A DNA stretch of 64,000 bases from Psychrobacter sp. UBA3483 (GCF_002377905.1 NZ_DFQS01000059.1:14203-78202); one strand, 5' to 3'; counted from the first letter of the stretch, positions 44,999 through 54,430 are shown. The notes: generated by a model not told the origin, from the sequence alone. Numbers and translations are program-made.

Positions 44999-45073
44999 CT
45001 AATGAAGTGCATTCTAATGAAGGATTTATTAACAAAATATGAGCTAGAAAAATATGTGCTGCAAAAAAGCAGA
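44999..45073. repeat. Five-copy 15-nt tandem array abutting the gmk ribosome-binding site
   Basis: Contiguous units: 44999 CTAATGAAGTGCATT, 45014 CTAATGAAGGATTTA, 45029 TTAACAAAATATGAG, 45044 CTAGAAAAATATGTG, 45059 CTGCAAAAAAGCAGA. Spacing is exactly 15. On the minus strand this is the 5' leader of gmk. Confidence 0.75.
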
Positions 45074-45411
45074 AATCGTTTTAATAAAGCATTAAAACTG
45101 GTAAAAACAAAAAACGCCATCAAGTATGGCGCTATAGAGTTGTATTGATTTCTCATCGATACGTTATTATAAACTGCTTCACGTGCTTTTATTTTAATTA
45201 GCGCAAGCTTTTTAGTATTTAGTCTTATGTCTTGTCTGTTTTTTTGTCAAAAATCGCTGTTTCAACGGACGGTTCATTTGAAACAGGGCTATTTTCAAAG
45301 GCAATAAAAGCAAATTATGCTAAAGTAGAGCATTGATTTTATCTCAAGTTTTGAGGTTAAGCAGTTTGACGTTGAGCTGTAACCATAAATTATCTAATGA
45401 TAGGCCCTCTT

Positions 45412-46368
45412 ATGCAAATTTATCTTGCCAATCCACGTGGATTTTGTGCTGGTGTGGATCGCGCGATTGCGATAGTGAACGAAGCGTTGACACGTTTTGA
45501 GCCACCCATTTATGTGCGCCATGAAGTCGTGCATAACAAGTTTGTGGTCTCAGATTTGGCCAATCGTGGCGCGGTTTTTGTCGAAGAGCTGCACGAAGTA
45601 CCAGATGGCTCGATTGTGATTTTCTCGGCGCATGGTGTGTCAAAGGCGGTCGAAGATGAAGCAGAGCGCCGTGATTTGACCGTATTTGACGCCACTTGTC
45701 CATTGGTTACCAAAGTACATATCGAGGTGGCACGATTTGCCCAAGACGGTATGGATGCGGTATTAATTGGTCATGCAGGGCATCCTGAAGTTGAAGGTAC
45801 GATGGGGCGCTTTAATCGTCGCCATGGCGGACAGATTCATCTGGTCGAGAATGAAAGCGATGTTGAGGCTTTGAATGTGCAAAACGCTGAGCATTTGGCC
45901 TTTGTAACCCAAACGACTCTTTCGATGGACGATACCGCGCGCGTTATTGATGCGCTGCGTGAAAAATTCCCCAGTATTCAAGGCCCACGCAAAGACGATA
46001 TTTGCTATGCCACCCAAAACCGCCAAGATGCGGTCAAAGATTTAGCCGGTCGTTGTGAAGTGGTGTTGGTGGTTGGTTCGCCAAACTCGTCAAACTCTAA
46101 TCGCTTGCGTGAGTTGGCTGAGCGTATGGATTGCCGTGCCTATCTGATTGATAACGCTACTGAGATGGATAGAAACTGGTTTGATGGCATTCAAAGTGTT
46201 GGCGTTACTGCTGGCGCATCTGCACCTGAGATATTAATCCAAGAAGTGCTACAACAATTGCAAGATTGGGGCGGAGATTTACCAAGCGAGCTGTCAGGTA
46301 TCGAAGAAAACGTGACCTTTAGCTTGCCGAAAGCCTTGCGGATTCCGGTCACGCAAGTAGGTAAATAG
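45412..46368 (+). CDS. ispH: 4-hydroxy-3-methylbut-2-enyl diphosphate reductase
   Basis: IspH is the [4Fe-4S] enzyme that forms IPP and DMAPP at the end of the MEP isoprenoid pathway. The 318-residue protein has the three cluster cysteine regions: LANPRGFCAGVDRAIAIV (Cys12), FDATCPLVTKVH, and DDICYATQNRQDAVK; also FSAHGVSK and VVGSPNSSNSNRLRELAE. The ATG at 45412 is chosen since IspH starts MQIYLANPRGFC; five codons upstream are open. A small membrane protein gene starts one base after the stop. Confidence 0.98.
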   Translation: MQIYLANPRGFCAGVDRAIAIVNEALTRFEPPIYVRHEVVHNKFVVSDLANRGAVFVEELHEVPDGSIVIFSAHGVSKAVEDEAERRDLTVFDATCPLVTKVHIEVARFAQDGMDAVLIGHAGHPEVEGTMGRFNRRHGGQIHLVENESDVEALNVQNAEHLAFVTQTTLSMDDTARVIDALREKFPSIQGPRKDDICYATQNRQDAVKDLAGRCEVVLVVGSPNSSNSNRLRELAERMDCRAYLIDNATEMDRNWFDGIQSVGVTAGASAPEILIQEVLQQLQDWGGDLPSELSGIEENVTFSLPKALRIPVTQVGK

Positions 46369-46369
46369 C

Positions 46370-46615
46370 ATGAATAAGCAGAAAAAAGGCTTTGTGTTAG
46401 CAGAAGCGACGCTTGCTGAGATTAATAAACAATTAAAAATTAATCTGTTTACCATTGTTGTGCTGATTGTCATGCTAGTGCTGAACACTGCGCAATTTAT
46501 GAAAGATTATAGTGTCTTATATGGCGCGCTTATCGCTGTCATGGCGTTTTTTCTATTTATAATGGCCAAAAGTCGCACCATGCTCATGATGAGAAAACAA
46601 CAGCTTACCAAGTAA
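46370..46615 (+). CDS. Small membrane protein translationally coupled to ispH
   Basis: Hypothetical protein of 81 residues: a short polar N-terminus (MNKQKKGFVLAEATLAEINK), then two membrane segments at about residues 24-41 (NLFTIVVLIVMLVLNTAQ) and 49-66 (LYGALIAVMAFFLFIMAK), and a basic tail. Its ATG comes one base after the ispH stop codon, so translation is probably coupled to ispH. No family recognised; a membrane partner or mere passenger of ispH are both possible. Confidence 0.62.
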   Translation: MNKQKKGFVLAEATLAEINKQLKINLFTIVVLIVMLVLNTAQFMKDYSVLYGALIAVMAFFLFIMAKSRTMLMMRKQQLTK

Positions 46616-46717
46616 ATGTTGAAGATAAATTAAATATAACCGTTATGATAAAGCGACCGACTTTTTAAAGGGGTCGAGAATACAGCATTAATAAAGAAGA
46701 TTAGATTAAGGATGTTC

Positions 46718-47533
46718 ATGCCAGCTTATTATCAGTTTATCAAACGCGAGCAGCTAGAAGGTGGCGTTAGCGTTGCCCATTATCAGCCAACCAAACATGC
46801 ACAAGGCGCTTGGAATGAGCACGAGCAGCATATGGCACCAGCGACTGGACTGCTTACCGCTGAGCTTGAAAGTTATGCGCCGCAAGCAAACATGCGTATT
46901 GCTCGTATCAGTCTGGATATTCTAGGCTTGATACCGCTTGATGAGTTTACCGTTACCACGCGTTGCATCCGTCCGGGTAGAACGATTGAGCTAATCGAAG
47001 CGGTCATGAGCAGTCGTGGCCGTGATGCCATTATCGCGCGTGCTTGGCGACTGCTGACCCAAGATACCAGCGAGATTGCCGGACTTGAAGACCAAAAAGC
47101 GCTGCATCAGCCTGAGGATTTGCCTGTTTGGGATGGTATGAAAGGCTGGCCGGGCGGTTTTATCGAAAGCGTTCGCTTGGTTGCCGAGCCCGACCGCCGT
47201 GCTGGTCGTGGTATGGTATGGATTACCAATGATGTCGAGATGGTAGAAGGCGAAACGACTGACGATTTGGTACATCTAATGGGGATGGTCGATACCGCCA
47301 ATGGCGTCGTGCCACGCTTGGGGCTCGGCTTATCAGCATTGCAATGGATGTTCCCCAATACGGATTTGCAAATCCATATGCATCGCGCGCCAAAAGGGCG
47401 CTGGCTTGGCATCGAAGCGGTGCAACAATACGGCGATGACGGTATTGGGCTGACCAGCGCTGTGCTGCATGATGTGCACGGGCCGTTTGGTCGTAGTGAG
47501 CAAATCTTGACTATCCGCCCTATGCCGCGTTAA
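46718..47533 (+). CDS. Thioesterase family (hotdog-fold) protein
   Basis: Probable acyl-CoA thioesterase of 271 residues with a double hotdog layout. N-terminal half: AHYQPTKHAQGAWNEHEQHM, APATGLLTAELESYAPQANM, ISLDILGLIPLDEFTVTTR and IELIEAVMSSRGRDAIIARA (strands typical of the 4HBT_3 family). C-terminal half: VDTANGVVPRLGLGLSALQW, IHMHRAPKGRWLGIEAVQQY and GPFGRSEQILTIRPM, a common ending for TesB-like proteins. Start 46718 is preferred to 46712 because TAAGG (46707-46711) is six bases away. Substrate unknown. Confidence 0.78.
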   Translation: MPAYYQFIKREQLEGGVSVAHYQPTKHAQGAWNEHEQHMAPATGLLTAELESYAPQANMRIARISLDILGLIPLDEFTVTTRCIRPGRTIELIEAVMSSRGRDAIIARAWRLLTQDTSEIAGLEDQKALHQPEDLPVWDGMKGWPGGFIESVRLVAEPDRRAGRGMVWITNDVEMVEGETTDDLVHLMGMVDTANGVVPRLGLGLSALQWMFPNTDLQIHMHRAPKGRWLGIEAVQQYGDDGIGLTSAVLHDVHGPFGRSEQILTIRPMPR

Positions 47534-47817
47534 GGCGCGATAGCTTTATGTATTGGATAGTCACAAAAGTAGACTGAACAGGATTGCTTCAGCAAATTAT
47601 CGTCCTAAGTTAGCATTTAGTTGATAAGAAAATGGTTAATGGTTATATAAAATAAATCAAAAGTATGTGATTAATTTATTATACAAATAATTGAAAATCG
47701 GTTGTAATGGAATACCACAACGAGGCAAGGTGATTCAAAACTGCTATGATGGGTTTTGATAGTGAAGGTTACCTCTCATTTTATCTTGGTAAGAACGATA
47801 ACTAAAGGAATATGGCT

Positions 47818-49347
47818 ATGAACGACATGAACGATAAAAAATGCCCTTACGATATGACGCCGCTGACCATGAGCAATGGCGCTCCGGTAGTAGATAATGA
47901 AAATAGCAAAACTGCTGGCAAACGTGGCCCTCTACTTGCAGAGGACTTATGGCTTAACGAAAAGCTCGCTGATTTAAACCGTGAGATTATCCCTGAGCGC
48001 CGTATGCACGCCAAAGGTTCGGGCGCGTTTGGTACCTTCACTGTCACCAATGATATTACCAAATATACGCGTGCTGATATCTTTAGCGAAGTGGGCAAGC
48101 AAACGGAGATGTTTGCGCGCTTTAGTACGGTGGCAGGTGAGCGCGGTGCCGCTGATGCTGAGCGTGATATTCGCGGTTTTGCCCTAAAATTCTATACCGA
48201 GCAAGGTATTTGGGATTTGGTAGGTAATAATACGCCGGTATTTTTTGTTCGTGATCCGCGTAAATTCCCAGATTTGAACAAAGCGGTCAAGCGTGACCCG
48301 CGTACCAATATGCGTTCGGCGACCAATAACTGGGACTTTTGGACGTTATTGCCAGAATCTTTGCACCAAGTCACCATTACCATGAGTGACCGCGGTATCC
48401 CTGCCTCTTATAGACATATGCATGGCTTTGGCTCGCATACTTATAGTTTTATCAATAGCGATAATGAGCGTTTTTGGGTCAAATTCCACTTTGTCACCCA
48501 GCAAGGTATCAAAAACCTAACCGATGCCGAAGCAGCCGAAATCATCGCCTCGAATCGTGAAAGCCATCAAGAAGACTTGCTCAATGCCATCGATAGTGGC
48601 GATTTTCCGAAGTGGAAAATGTACGTGCAAATCATGCCAGAAACCGATGCCGATAAAGTACCTTACCATCCGTTTGACTTAACCAAAGTATGGCCAAAAG
48701 GGGATTATCCGCTGATTGAAGTTGGCGAGATTGAGCTTAACAAAAACTCAGACAATTATTTCTTAGACGTCGAGCAAGCGGCTTTTGCACCAAACAATCT
48801 GGTGCCTGGAATCAGTGCTTCGCCAGATCGTATGCTTCAAGCGCGTCTATTTAGTTACGCCGATGCCCAGCGTTATCGTGTTGGCGTCAACCATAAACAA
48901 ATCCCAGTCAATAAACCTCGTTGTCCGGTGACCAGTAACCACCGCGACGGTCAAGTACGTGTCGATGATAACTACGGCGGCAGACCGCACTATACACCAA
49001 ACAGCTTTGAGCAATGGCAAGACCAGCCGCAGTATGCTGAGCCAGCTTTAAAGATTGATGGTTACGCGGAGCATTATGATTTCCGTGAAGACGATAGTGA
49101 TTATTTTAGCCAGCCTCGCGCGCTGTTTAATCTGATGAACGATGAGCAAAAGCAAGTGTTGTTTGATAATACCGCTCGCGCGATGGGTGATGCGCTCGAT
49201 TTTATTAAATATCGTCATATTCGCAACTGTAACTGGTGTGACCCTGCTTATGGCGCAGGCGTTGCCAAAGCTCTTGGCATGAGCGTTGAAGATGCTATGG
49301 CAGCTCGTGATAGTGATCCTGCTCGTCATTTACCCAGCTGTTTATAA
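47818..49347 (+). CDS. katA: Haem catalase (small-subunit, KatA type)
   Basis: Catalase disproportionates hydrogen peroxide (cytoplasm, tetramer). The 509-residue protein has the catalytic histidine at residue 64 in RRMHAKGSGAFGTF, the FARFSTVAGERGAADAERD segment, the catalytic Asn region DLVGNNTPVFFVRDP, and the haem-ligand motif RLFSYADAQRYRVGVN near residue 345. Absence of a C-terminal flavodoxin-like domain and the length put it in the small-subunit class (clade 3). The ATG at 47818 has AAAGGA eight bases upstream; 47812 would be too close. A candidate -10 TATGAT lies at 47745-47750. Single-gene unit with its own terminator. Confidence 0.97.
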   Translation: MNDMNDKKCPYDMTPLTMSNGAPVVDNENSKTAGKRGPLLAEDLWLNEKLADLNREIIPERRMHAKGSGAFGTFTVTNDITKYTRADIFSEVGKQTEMFARFSTVAGERGAADAERDIRGFALKFYTEQGIWDLVGNNTPVFFVRDPRKFPDLNKAVKRDPRTNMRSATNNWDFWTLLPESLHQVTITMSDRGIPASYRHMHGFGSHTYSFINSDNERFWVKFHFVTQQGIKNLTDAEAAEIIASNRESHQEDLLNAIDSGDFPKWKMYVQIMPETDADKVPYHPFDLTKVWPKGDYPLIEVGEIELNKNSDNYFLDVEQAAFAPNNLVPGISASPDRMLQARLFSYADAQRYRVGVNHKQIPVNKPRCPVTSNHRDGQVRVDDNYGGRPHYTPNSFEQWQDQPQYAEPALKIDGYAEHYDFREDDSDYFSQPRALFNLMNDEQKQVLFDNTARAMGDALDFIKYRHIRNCNWCDPAYGAGVAKALGMSVEDAMAARDSDPARHLPSCL

Positions 49348-49397
49348 TGTCTGTAGAAAACTAAAACGATAAAAATTGTCTATATTTATCTAAAAAC

Positions 49398-49427
49398 ACC
49401 GCTTTAGGAAACTGGGGCGGTTTTTTT
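49398..49427 (+). terminator. Rho-independent terminator after katA
   Basis: ACCGC (49398-49402), continued by T-G wobble pairs, pairs with GCGGT (49417-49421), followed by seven T. Confidence 0.78.
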
Positions 49428-49458
49428 ATGGTTACTGACTGTTTTTGGCGCATTTTAG

Positions 49459-49486
49459 CTTGAAATTTTTGCCTGTGCCCCTATCT
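49459..49486 (+). promoter_or_regulatory. Sigma-32-type heat-shock promoter of htpG
   Basis: CTTGAAA (49459-49465) and CCCCTATCT (49478-49486) are separated by 12 nt. The heat-shock consensus is CTTGAAA, 11-16 nt, CCCCATnT. The site lies about 130 nt upstream of the htpG start, and htpG is a classical heat-shock gene. Confidence 0.75.
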
Positions 49487-49614
49487 GATTAAGCAGCCTA
49501 GCAGTATTTATAGCGCCTTCTTAGCAAGCAGATTGGCACAGCTGCTAGTATTTGAAAATTTGTGATTTATGCGTGCTGGCAACAGCATCTTTGGTATCAA
49601 TAATAGGAGTTTTT

Positions 49615-51621
49615 ATGAGTGAACAGACCCAAGCGGATAATAAAAACGCTAATGACATCAATGTTAATAAAGACAGCCCTGAATTAAAAAAACACAGTTT
49701 TGAAGCAGAAGTGGCGCAGCTGCTGCATTTGGTGACGCATTCGCTTTATTCTAATGCCGATATTTTTGTGCGTGAATTAGTCTCGAACGCCTCGGACGCT
49801 TGCGACAAATTGCGCTTTGAAGCGACCAATGATGACAGCCTTTATGAAGATGATGGCGAGTTAAAGATTCGTATCGCTGTCGATAAAGATGCCAAAACCA
49901 TTACCTTTATTGATAACGGTATTGGTATGAATGAAGCCGACGCCATCGAAAACTTGGGAACGATTGCCAAGTCTGGCACCAAAGCTTTCTTAGATAAATT
50001 GTCTGAATCGCAAAAGCAAGATGGTCAATTAATTGGTCAGTTTGGGGTTGGTTTTTATTCAGGTTTTATCGTGGCTGATACCATCAGCGTTGAGTCGCGT
50101 AAAGCGGGCGAGCCTGCCGATAAAGGTGTACGCTGGGTTTCGGATGGCACTGGTAGCTTTACTGTTGAGCCAATCACCAAAGAGACGCGTGGTACTAGCA
50201 TTACTTTGCATTTAAAAGAAGAATACAGTGAGGGTGAAGATAACTACCTAGACCGCGATAAAATCAAGCGTTTGGTCAATAAGTACTCAGACCATATTAG
50301 CTTGCCGATTCAGATGCGTAAAGAAGTCTGGCAAGAAGATTTGAAAGAAGAGGGCGACGATAGTGACGCGCCAGCAGGCGGTCAAATGGTCTTGACCGAT
50401 GAGTGGGAAACCATTAATAAAGCCAGTGCGCTCTGGACACGCTCAGCATCTGAGGTTGAAGATGATGAGTATGTCGATTTTTATAAAAACATCACCTATG
50501 ACCTGGACGCGCCGCTGACCTGGACACATAACCGCGTTGAAGGTCGCGTTCAGTATACTCAGCTGCTTTATATTCCAAAAAAAGCACCGATGGATTTATA
50601 TACGCGTGAACAGCAGCATGGCCTAAAACTTTACGTCAAGCGCGTCTTTATTATGGATGACGCCGAGCAGTTGCTACCGATGTACTTGCGCTTTGTGAAA
50701 GGGGTGATTGATTCAGCCGACTTACCGCTTAACGTCAGCCGCGAAATTCTACAAGAATCGCGCGATGTCAAATCTATCCGAGATGGTAACGCGCGCCGTA
50801 TTTTGACCTTGCTGGCGAGCCTTGCTAACAGCGAAGACAGCGATAAACAAGAAAAATTTGCCCAATTCTATAGCGAATTTGGCGATGTGATTAAAGAAGG
50901 CCTTGGTGAGGATATGGGCAATCAAGAGCGTATCGCCAAATTGTTGCGTTATGCCACCAGCACCAATGACAAGGTTGAGACCAGCTTTGAAGATTATAAA
51001 GGTCGTATGATTGACGGTCAAAAAGCCATCTATTATTTAACGGCTGATAATTTGGCGGCGGCAAAGAATAGTCCACAACTTGAGCTATTTAAGAAAAAAG
51101 GCATCGAAGTTATTTTGATGACCAGCCGTGTCGATGAATGGGCGATGAACTTCTTAACCCAATTTGATGGCACGCCGCTACAAAATATCGCCAAAGGTGC
51201 GGTTGATTTGGGCGATTTGCAAGATGAGGAAGAAAAGGCAGAAGCTGAAAAAGCGCAAGAGACCATGAAGCCAGTCGTTGATAAGCTAAAAACAGCACTT
51301 GGCGCGCGCGCAAAAGACGTTAAAGTCTCAACGCGTTTGGTTGATAGTCCAGCGTGTCTAGTCGTTGGTGAAGGTGAGCTGTCACCGCAGATGATTCAGA
51401 TGCTGAAGCAAATGGGTCAAGATGTACCAGAGAGCAAACCAACGCTTGAGGTCAATCCTGACCATCCACTGATTAAAAAGTTAGAGAGTAGCGAGCAGTC
51501 TGACGACAATTTTGACAAGCTGGCGCAGGTCATTTTTGACCAAGCGTTACTTGCCGATGGCGGTCAACTAGAAGATCCAGCCGCTTATCTAAAACGCGTC
51601 AATGAGCTATTGATGCGATAA
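49615..51621 (+). CDS. htpG: Molecular chaperone HtpG (Hsp90)
   Basis: HtpG is the bacterial Hsp90. The 668-residue protein has the N-terminal GHKL ATPase with KHSFEAEVAQLLHLVTHSLY, IFVRELVSNASDACDKLRF, TFIDNGIGMNEADAIENLG, and IGQFGVGFYSGFIVAD; the middle domain with YIPKKAPMDLYTREQQHGLK and ADLPLNVSREILQESR; and the C-terminal dimerisation domain. The length is a little above the usual ~630, with a 20-residue polar N-terminal tail and an inserted GDDSDAPAGGQ near residue 255. The ATG at 49615 has AGGAG upstream. Heat-shock-type promoter and own terminator. Confidence 0.98.
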   Translation: MSEQTQADNKNANDINVNKDSPELKKHSFEAEVAQLLHLVTHSLYSNADIFVRELVSNASDACDKLRFEATNDDSLYEDDGELKIRIAVDKDAKTITFIDNGIGMNEADAIENLGTIAKSGTKAFLDKLSESQKQDGQLIGQFGVGFYSGFIVADTISVESRKAGEPADKGVRWVSDGTGSFTVEPITKETRGTSITLHLKEEYSEGEDNYLDRDKIKRLVNKYSDHISLPIQMRKEVWQEDLKEEGDDSDAPAGGQMVLTDEWETINKASALWTRSASEVEDDEYVDFYKNITYDLDAPLTWTHNRVEGRVQYTQLLYIPKKAPMDLYTREQQHGLKLYVKRVFIMDDAEQLLPMYLRFVKGVIDSADLPLNVSREILQESRDVKSIRDGNARRILTLLASLANSEDSDKQEKFAQFYSEFGDVIKEGLGEDMGNQERIAKLLRYATSTNDKVETSFEDYKGRMIDGQKAIYYLTADNLAAAKNSPQLELFKKKGIEVILMTSRVDEWAMNFLTQFDGTPLQNIAKGAVDLGDLQDEEEKAEAEKAQETMKPVVDKLKTALGARAKDVKVSTRLVDSPACLVVGEGELSPQMIQMLKQMGQDVPESKPTLEVNPDHPLIKKLESSEQSDDNFDKLAQVIFDQALLADGGQLEDPAAYLKRVNELLMR

Positions 51622-51636
51622 TATTTGCTGTTTAAT

Positions 51637-51672
51637 AAAAAGGAGGTCTTGATTTTAAGGCCTCCTTTTTTA
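51637..51672 (+). terminator. Rho-independent terminator after htpG
   Basis: AAAAAGGAGG (51637-51646) pairs with CCTCCTTTTT (51661-51670), T run continuing. Confidence 0.93.
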
Positions 51673-51874
51673 ATGGATTGTCAATCAACGTTTAGAGTAA
51701 TTTTTCGGCAGTTTTTACAAATCAGCCTTATCCTCTTGAGCGACAATCCGTTACAATCGCGATAGATTAGCGAGCTAAAATATTAAGTTAAATTTCTCGC
51801 TTTTCAATCCTATTTTATCGTCAAATAATAATAAATTGGCGTTATTTCTCTCGACTGGCTAGAGGTCTAAGTCT

Positions 51875-53347
51875 TTGTCACTTGCGTCATTAAAAACCGT
51901 ATCGCTTCAGCGCTTCTCGCTCAATTTCGCGGCCAATATTATTGCCACCTTGTGGATGCTGGTCGGGTCGACGCGGGCGTTCTCTTGGGTAAAACCCACC
52001 TTTATCCAGTTTGCGGTATTCGCCATATTGGCACTGGGTAGTAATGTCCTATTCTCGTGGTTAGCCGCCGCAAATGGTAGCGTCTTTAATGAGCAAGGAT
52101 TGGTCAGCTATTTAATTTGGCCGATGATTATTTTGCTCAGTGGCATTATTTTAGCCCGCCGCGCTGGTAACCAAGCGCTGGTTTTTGTCCCTGTCATTCT
52201 ATGGCTGGTTGCCGATACGCTATCAGCGTTATTGCAAAGCCTCGTCCAGTTTTTTGGCAGCTATGGGTGGTTGCCAAGTTGGAGTTATTCTTTTTTACCT
52301 ATTTTATTTTTAGTGCTGTTTTTATGGCAAACCCTCGCTTTATTATGGATATTTTTCCGCCGCCTGCGCATTTCTTGGTGGGAGAGAATCATTGTCTTAG
52401 TAGGAGCAGTGGCATTATTGACCATTTGGCAGCGCAACGTTGCCGACCAGCCGATATTTAAGCAGATTCCTGTTGAGCCAGTACTAGAAGAAGCGGCTTT
52501 GTACGAGCAGCCGCGATTATTGCAGCAAGCTTTAGACCGTATCGACCCGAGTATACCGGGTAAAAGCGACTGGTATTTTATGGGCGTGGCAGGATTCTCA
52601 GACCAAAACGTCTTTCGTTCTGAGATTAATAAAGTGCGTGAATTGTTTGACGTACGCTTTGGTACCAGTGGCCATTCGCTGGCATTGATTAATAATAATT
52701 ATACGTGGCTAGATGAGCCAATTGCGACAAAAACCAGTATCTTGCGCGGGTTAAAAACCATCGGTCAGCGGATGAATGCTGATGAAGATGTGTTATTTCT
52801 TACCCTATCGTCACATGGTGATGAGAATATTATTCAACTAGAAAACCCACCATTAGCGATGGATAATTTAGATGCTACGTGGCTGCGTGAAGCGTTAGAT
52901 ACGTCCGGTATTCGCTGGCGGGTGATTGTGGTGTCGGCATGCTATTCAGGCTCATTTATCGATGAGTTGGCATCACCAACAACGGTGATTATAACCGCTT
53001 CCGCCGCTGATAAAATGTCATTTGGCTGCACCAATAGTGCTGAGATGACCTATTTTGGCCAAGCATTCTTTGCAGAAAGTTTGCGCGAAAACACCAGTTT
53101 TTCTGATGCGTTTAAAGATGCCGCTTACCGCGTGCAAGAACGTGAGCTTTATATGGGTTTTGAGCCATCAGAGCCGCAGATGGTCATTGGTAGCTTAATG
53201 GAAACCGCACTGCCAGCATTTGAGCAAGTACTGTTTGCTAAAACCCGTCCAGCACTCGCCAATATGACTAATCAGCCGAATTCTGTTAAGGTTATTCAAG
53301 CTCCTGATACGGCAAACATAATCGATAATCTGCCTGAAAATGACTAA
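51875..53347 (+). CDS. Membrane-anchored C13 family (legumain/caspase-like) cysteine peptidase
   Basis: Protein of 490 residues in two parts. Residues ~15-200 hold about five to six membrane segments (for example IIATLWMLVGSTRAFSW, LVSYLIWPMIILLSGIILAR and LPILFLVLFLWQTLALLWIF). Residues ~225-440 are a C13 peptidase domain: DWYFMGVAGFSDQNVFRSEI, then the catalytic pair His314 in LTLSSHGDEN and Cys356 in VIVVSACYSGSF, the spacing typical of the caspase/legumain fold, then VIITASAADKMSFGC and FSDAFKDAA. A TTG start at 51875 is proposed with AGAGG about nine bases upstream. The target is unknown; topology suggests a soluble domain attached by its N-terminus to the inner membrane. Confidence 0.82.
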   Translation: MSLASLKTVSLQRFSLNFAANIIATLWMLVGSTRAFSWVKPTFIQFAVFAILALGSNVLFSWLAAANGSVFNEQGLVSYLIWPMIILLSGIILARRAGNQALVFVPVILWLVADTLSALLQSLVQFFGSYGWLPSWSYSFLPILFLVLFLWQTLALLWIFFRRLRISWWERIIVLVGAVALLTIWQRNVADQPIFKQIPVEPVLEEAALYEQPRLLQQALDRIDPSIPGKSDWYFMGVAGFSDQNVFRSEINKVRELFDVRFGTSGHSLALINNNYTWLDEPIATKTSILRGLKTIGQRMNADEDVLFLTLSSHGDENIIQLENPPLAMDNLDATWLREALDTSGIRWRVIVVSACYSGSFIDELASPTTVIITASAADKMSFGCTNSAEMTYFGQAFFAESLRENTSFSDAFKDAAYRVQERELYMGFEPSEPQMVIGSLMETALPAFEQVLFAKTRPALANMTNQPNSVKVIQAPDTANIIDNLPEND

Positions 53348-53539
53348 GGCCTGCTGATAAATGAGATTTATGTCGCTACTAAGGCGCGCTTTTTGAATTT
53401 TTAAAATGCTACTTGAGTGACTGACTGACTTTAACTGACTTTACTTAATCACTTGTCGTTAACAGTTTGCTGGCTAATAGTAAGGATGGGCAGTTGTCAC
53501 TCAGCGCTTACTTCATCTTGGATAAAAAGGATGTCACTT

Positions 53540-54430
53540 ATGAATAATTCTTATAAACACAGTTTGTCTACCAACTCAAAGATTGAGCAAATCAGCGTCA
53601 ATCGCTGCTTCGATGGCGAGCAGCATTATTATTGTCATGAGTCCACCGCGACCAAAACGCCGATGACCTTTAGTATTTATCTGCCAGATGAAGCGCTGGC
53701 TGGGCGCCGTTGTCCGGCTGTTTTATATCTCTCGGGTTTGACCTGTAATGCCGATAACGTCACCCATAAAGCGCATTTTCAACAAAAATGTAGCGAGCTT
53801 GGCATGATATTTATTGCGCCTGATACTTCTCCTAGAAGTCATGACGCGCTCGATGTCGCAAACGATGAGCGTTATTTTGTCGGGCAGGGCGCAAGCTACT
53901 ATGTCGATGCCACGCAAGCACCCTGGGTAGAACACTTTAATATGCAAAGCTATATCGTTGATGAATTATACGATTTACTACGCTCAGAGTTTCCGATTGA
54001 TAGTATCGGCATCACAGGCCACTCGATGGGCGGTCATGGAGCGTTACTATTGGGCTTTAAGTTCCCAAGTAAGTTTGTCAGTGTCTCCGCCTTAGCACCT
54101 GTTTGTGCCGCCAGTGAGTCGGCATGGGGGCAGGCCGCTTATACAGAGTACTTCGGCGATGATAAGTCGCTATGGGCGCAAGCTGACGCCTCACAGATGA
54201 TTGTAGAAGTCGGCCAGCAGTACGCCAGTATTTTGGTCGACCAAGGCGCGGCTGATAATTTTTTGGCAGAAGGTCAGCTGCAAACGCCGAAGCTGCAAGC
54301 AGCGTGTGAAAAGGCCAAGCAGCCATTAACATTACGCTATCAGGCCGGTCATGATCATAGCTATTATTTTATTCAAACAGTGATTAATGACCATATCGAA
54401 CACCACTGGCGTATGGCGCAAATGGGTTAA
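53540..54430 (+). CDS. fghA: S-formylglutathione hydrolase
   Basis: FghA hydrolyses S-formylglutathione to formate and glutathione in glutathione-dependent formaldehyde detoxification. The 296-residue alpha/beta hydrolase shows ISVNRCFDGEQHYYCHES, LYLSGLTCNADNVTHKAHFQ, FIAPDTSPRSHD, the nucleophile elbow GHSMGGHGALL (Ser162) and the catalytic His in AGHDHSYYFIQTVINDH. The ATG at 53540 follows AAAAGG at good spacing; upstream in-frame starts lack one. The usual partner, glutathione-dependent formaldehyde dehydrogenase, is not in the window. A long hairpin follows. Confidence 0.95.
   Translation: MNNSYKHSLSTNSKIEQISVNRCFDGEQHYYCHESTATKTPMTFSIYLPDEALAGRRCPAVLYLSGLTCNADNVTHKAHFQQKCSELGMIFIAPDTSPRSHDALDVANDERYFVGQGASYYVDATQAPWVEHFNMQSYIVDELYDLLRSEFPIDSIGITGHSMGGHGALLLGFKFPSKFVSVSALAPVCAASESAWGQAAYTEYFGDDKSLWAQADASQMIVEVGQQYASILVDQGAADNFLAEGQLQTPKLQAACEKAKQPLTLRYQAGHDHSYYFIQTVINDHIEHHWRMAQMG

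Noticed and set aside
45001..45156. Upstream extension of gmk by 56 residues
   Set aside because: Derived from the repeat array; the ATG at 44988 has the good ribosome-binding site and matches the family start.
47730..47770. Possible OxyR site upstream of katA (CTAT and ATAG words near 47745-47762)
   Set aside because: Spacing between the words does not fit the ATAG-N7-CTAT pattern, so only a candidate -10 is mentioned.
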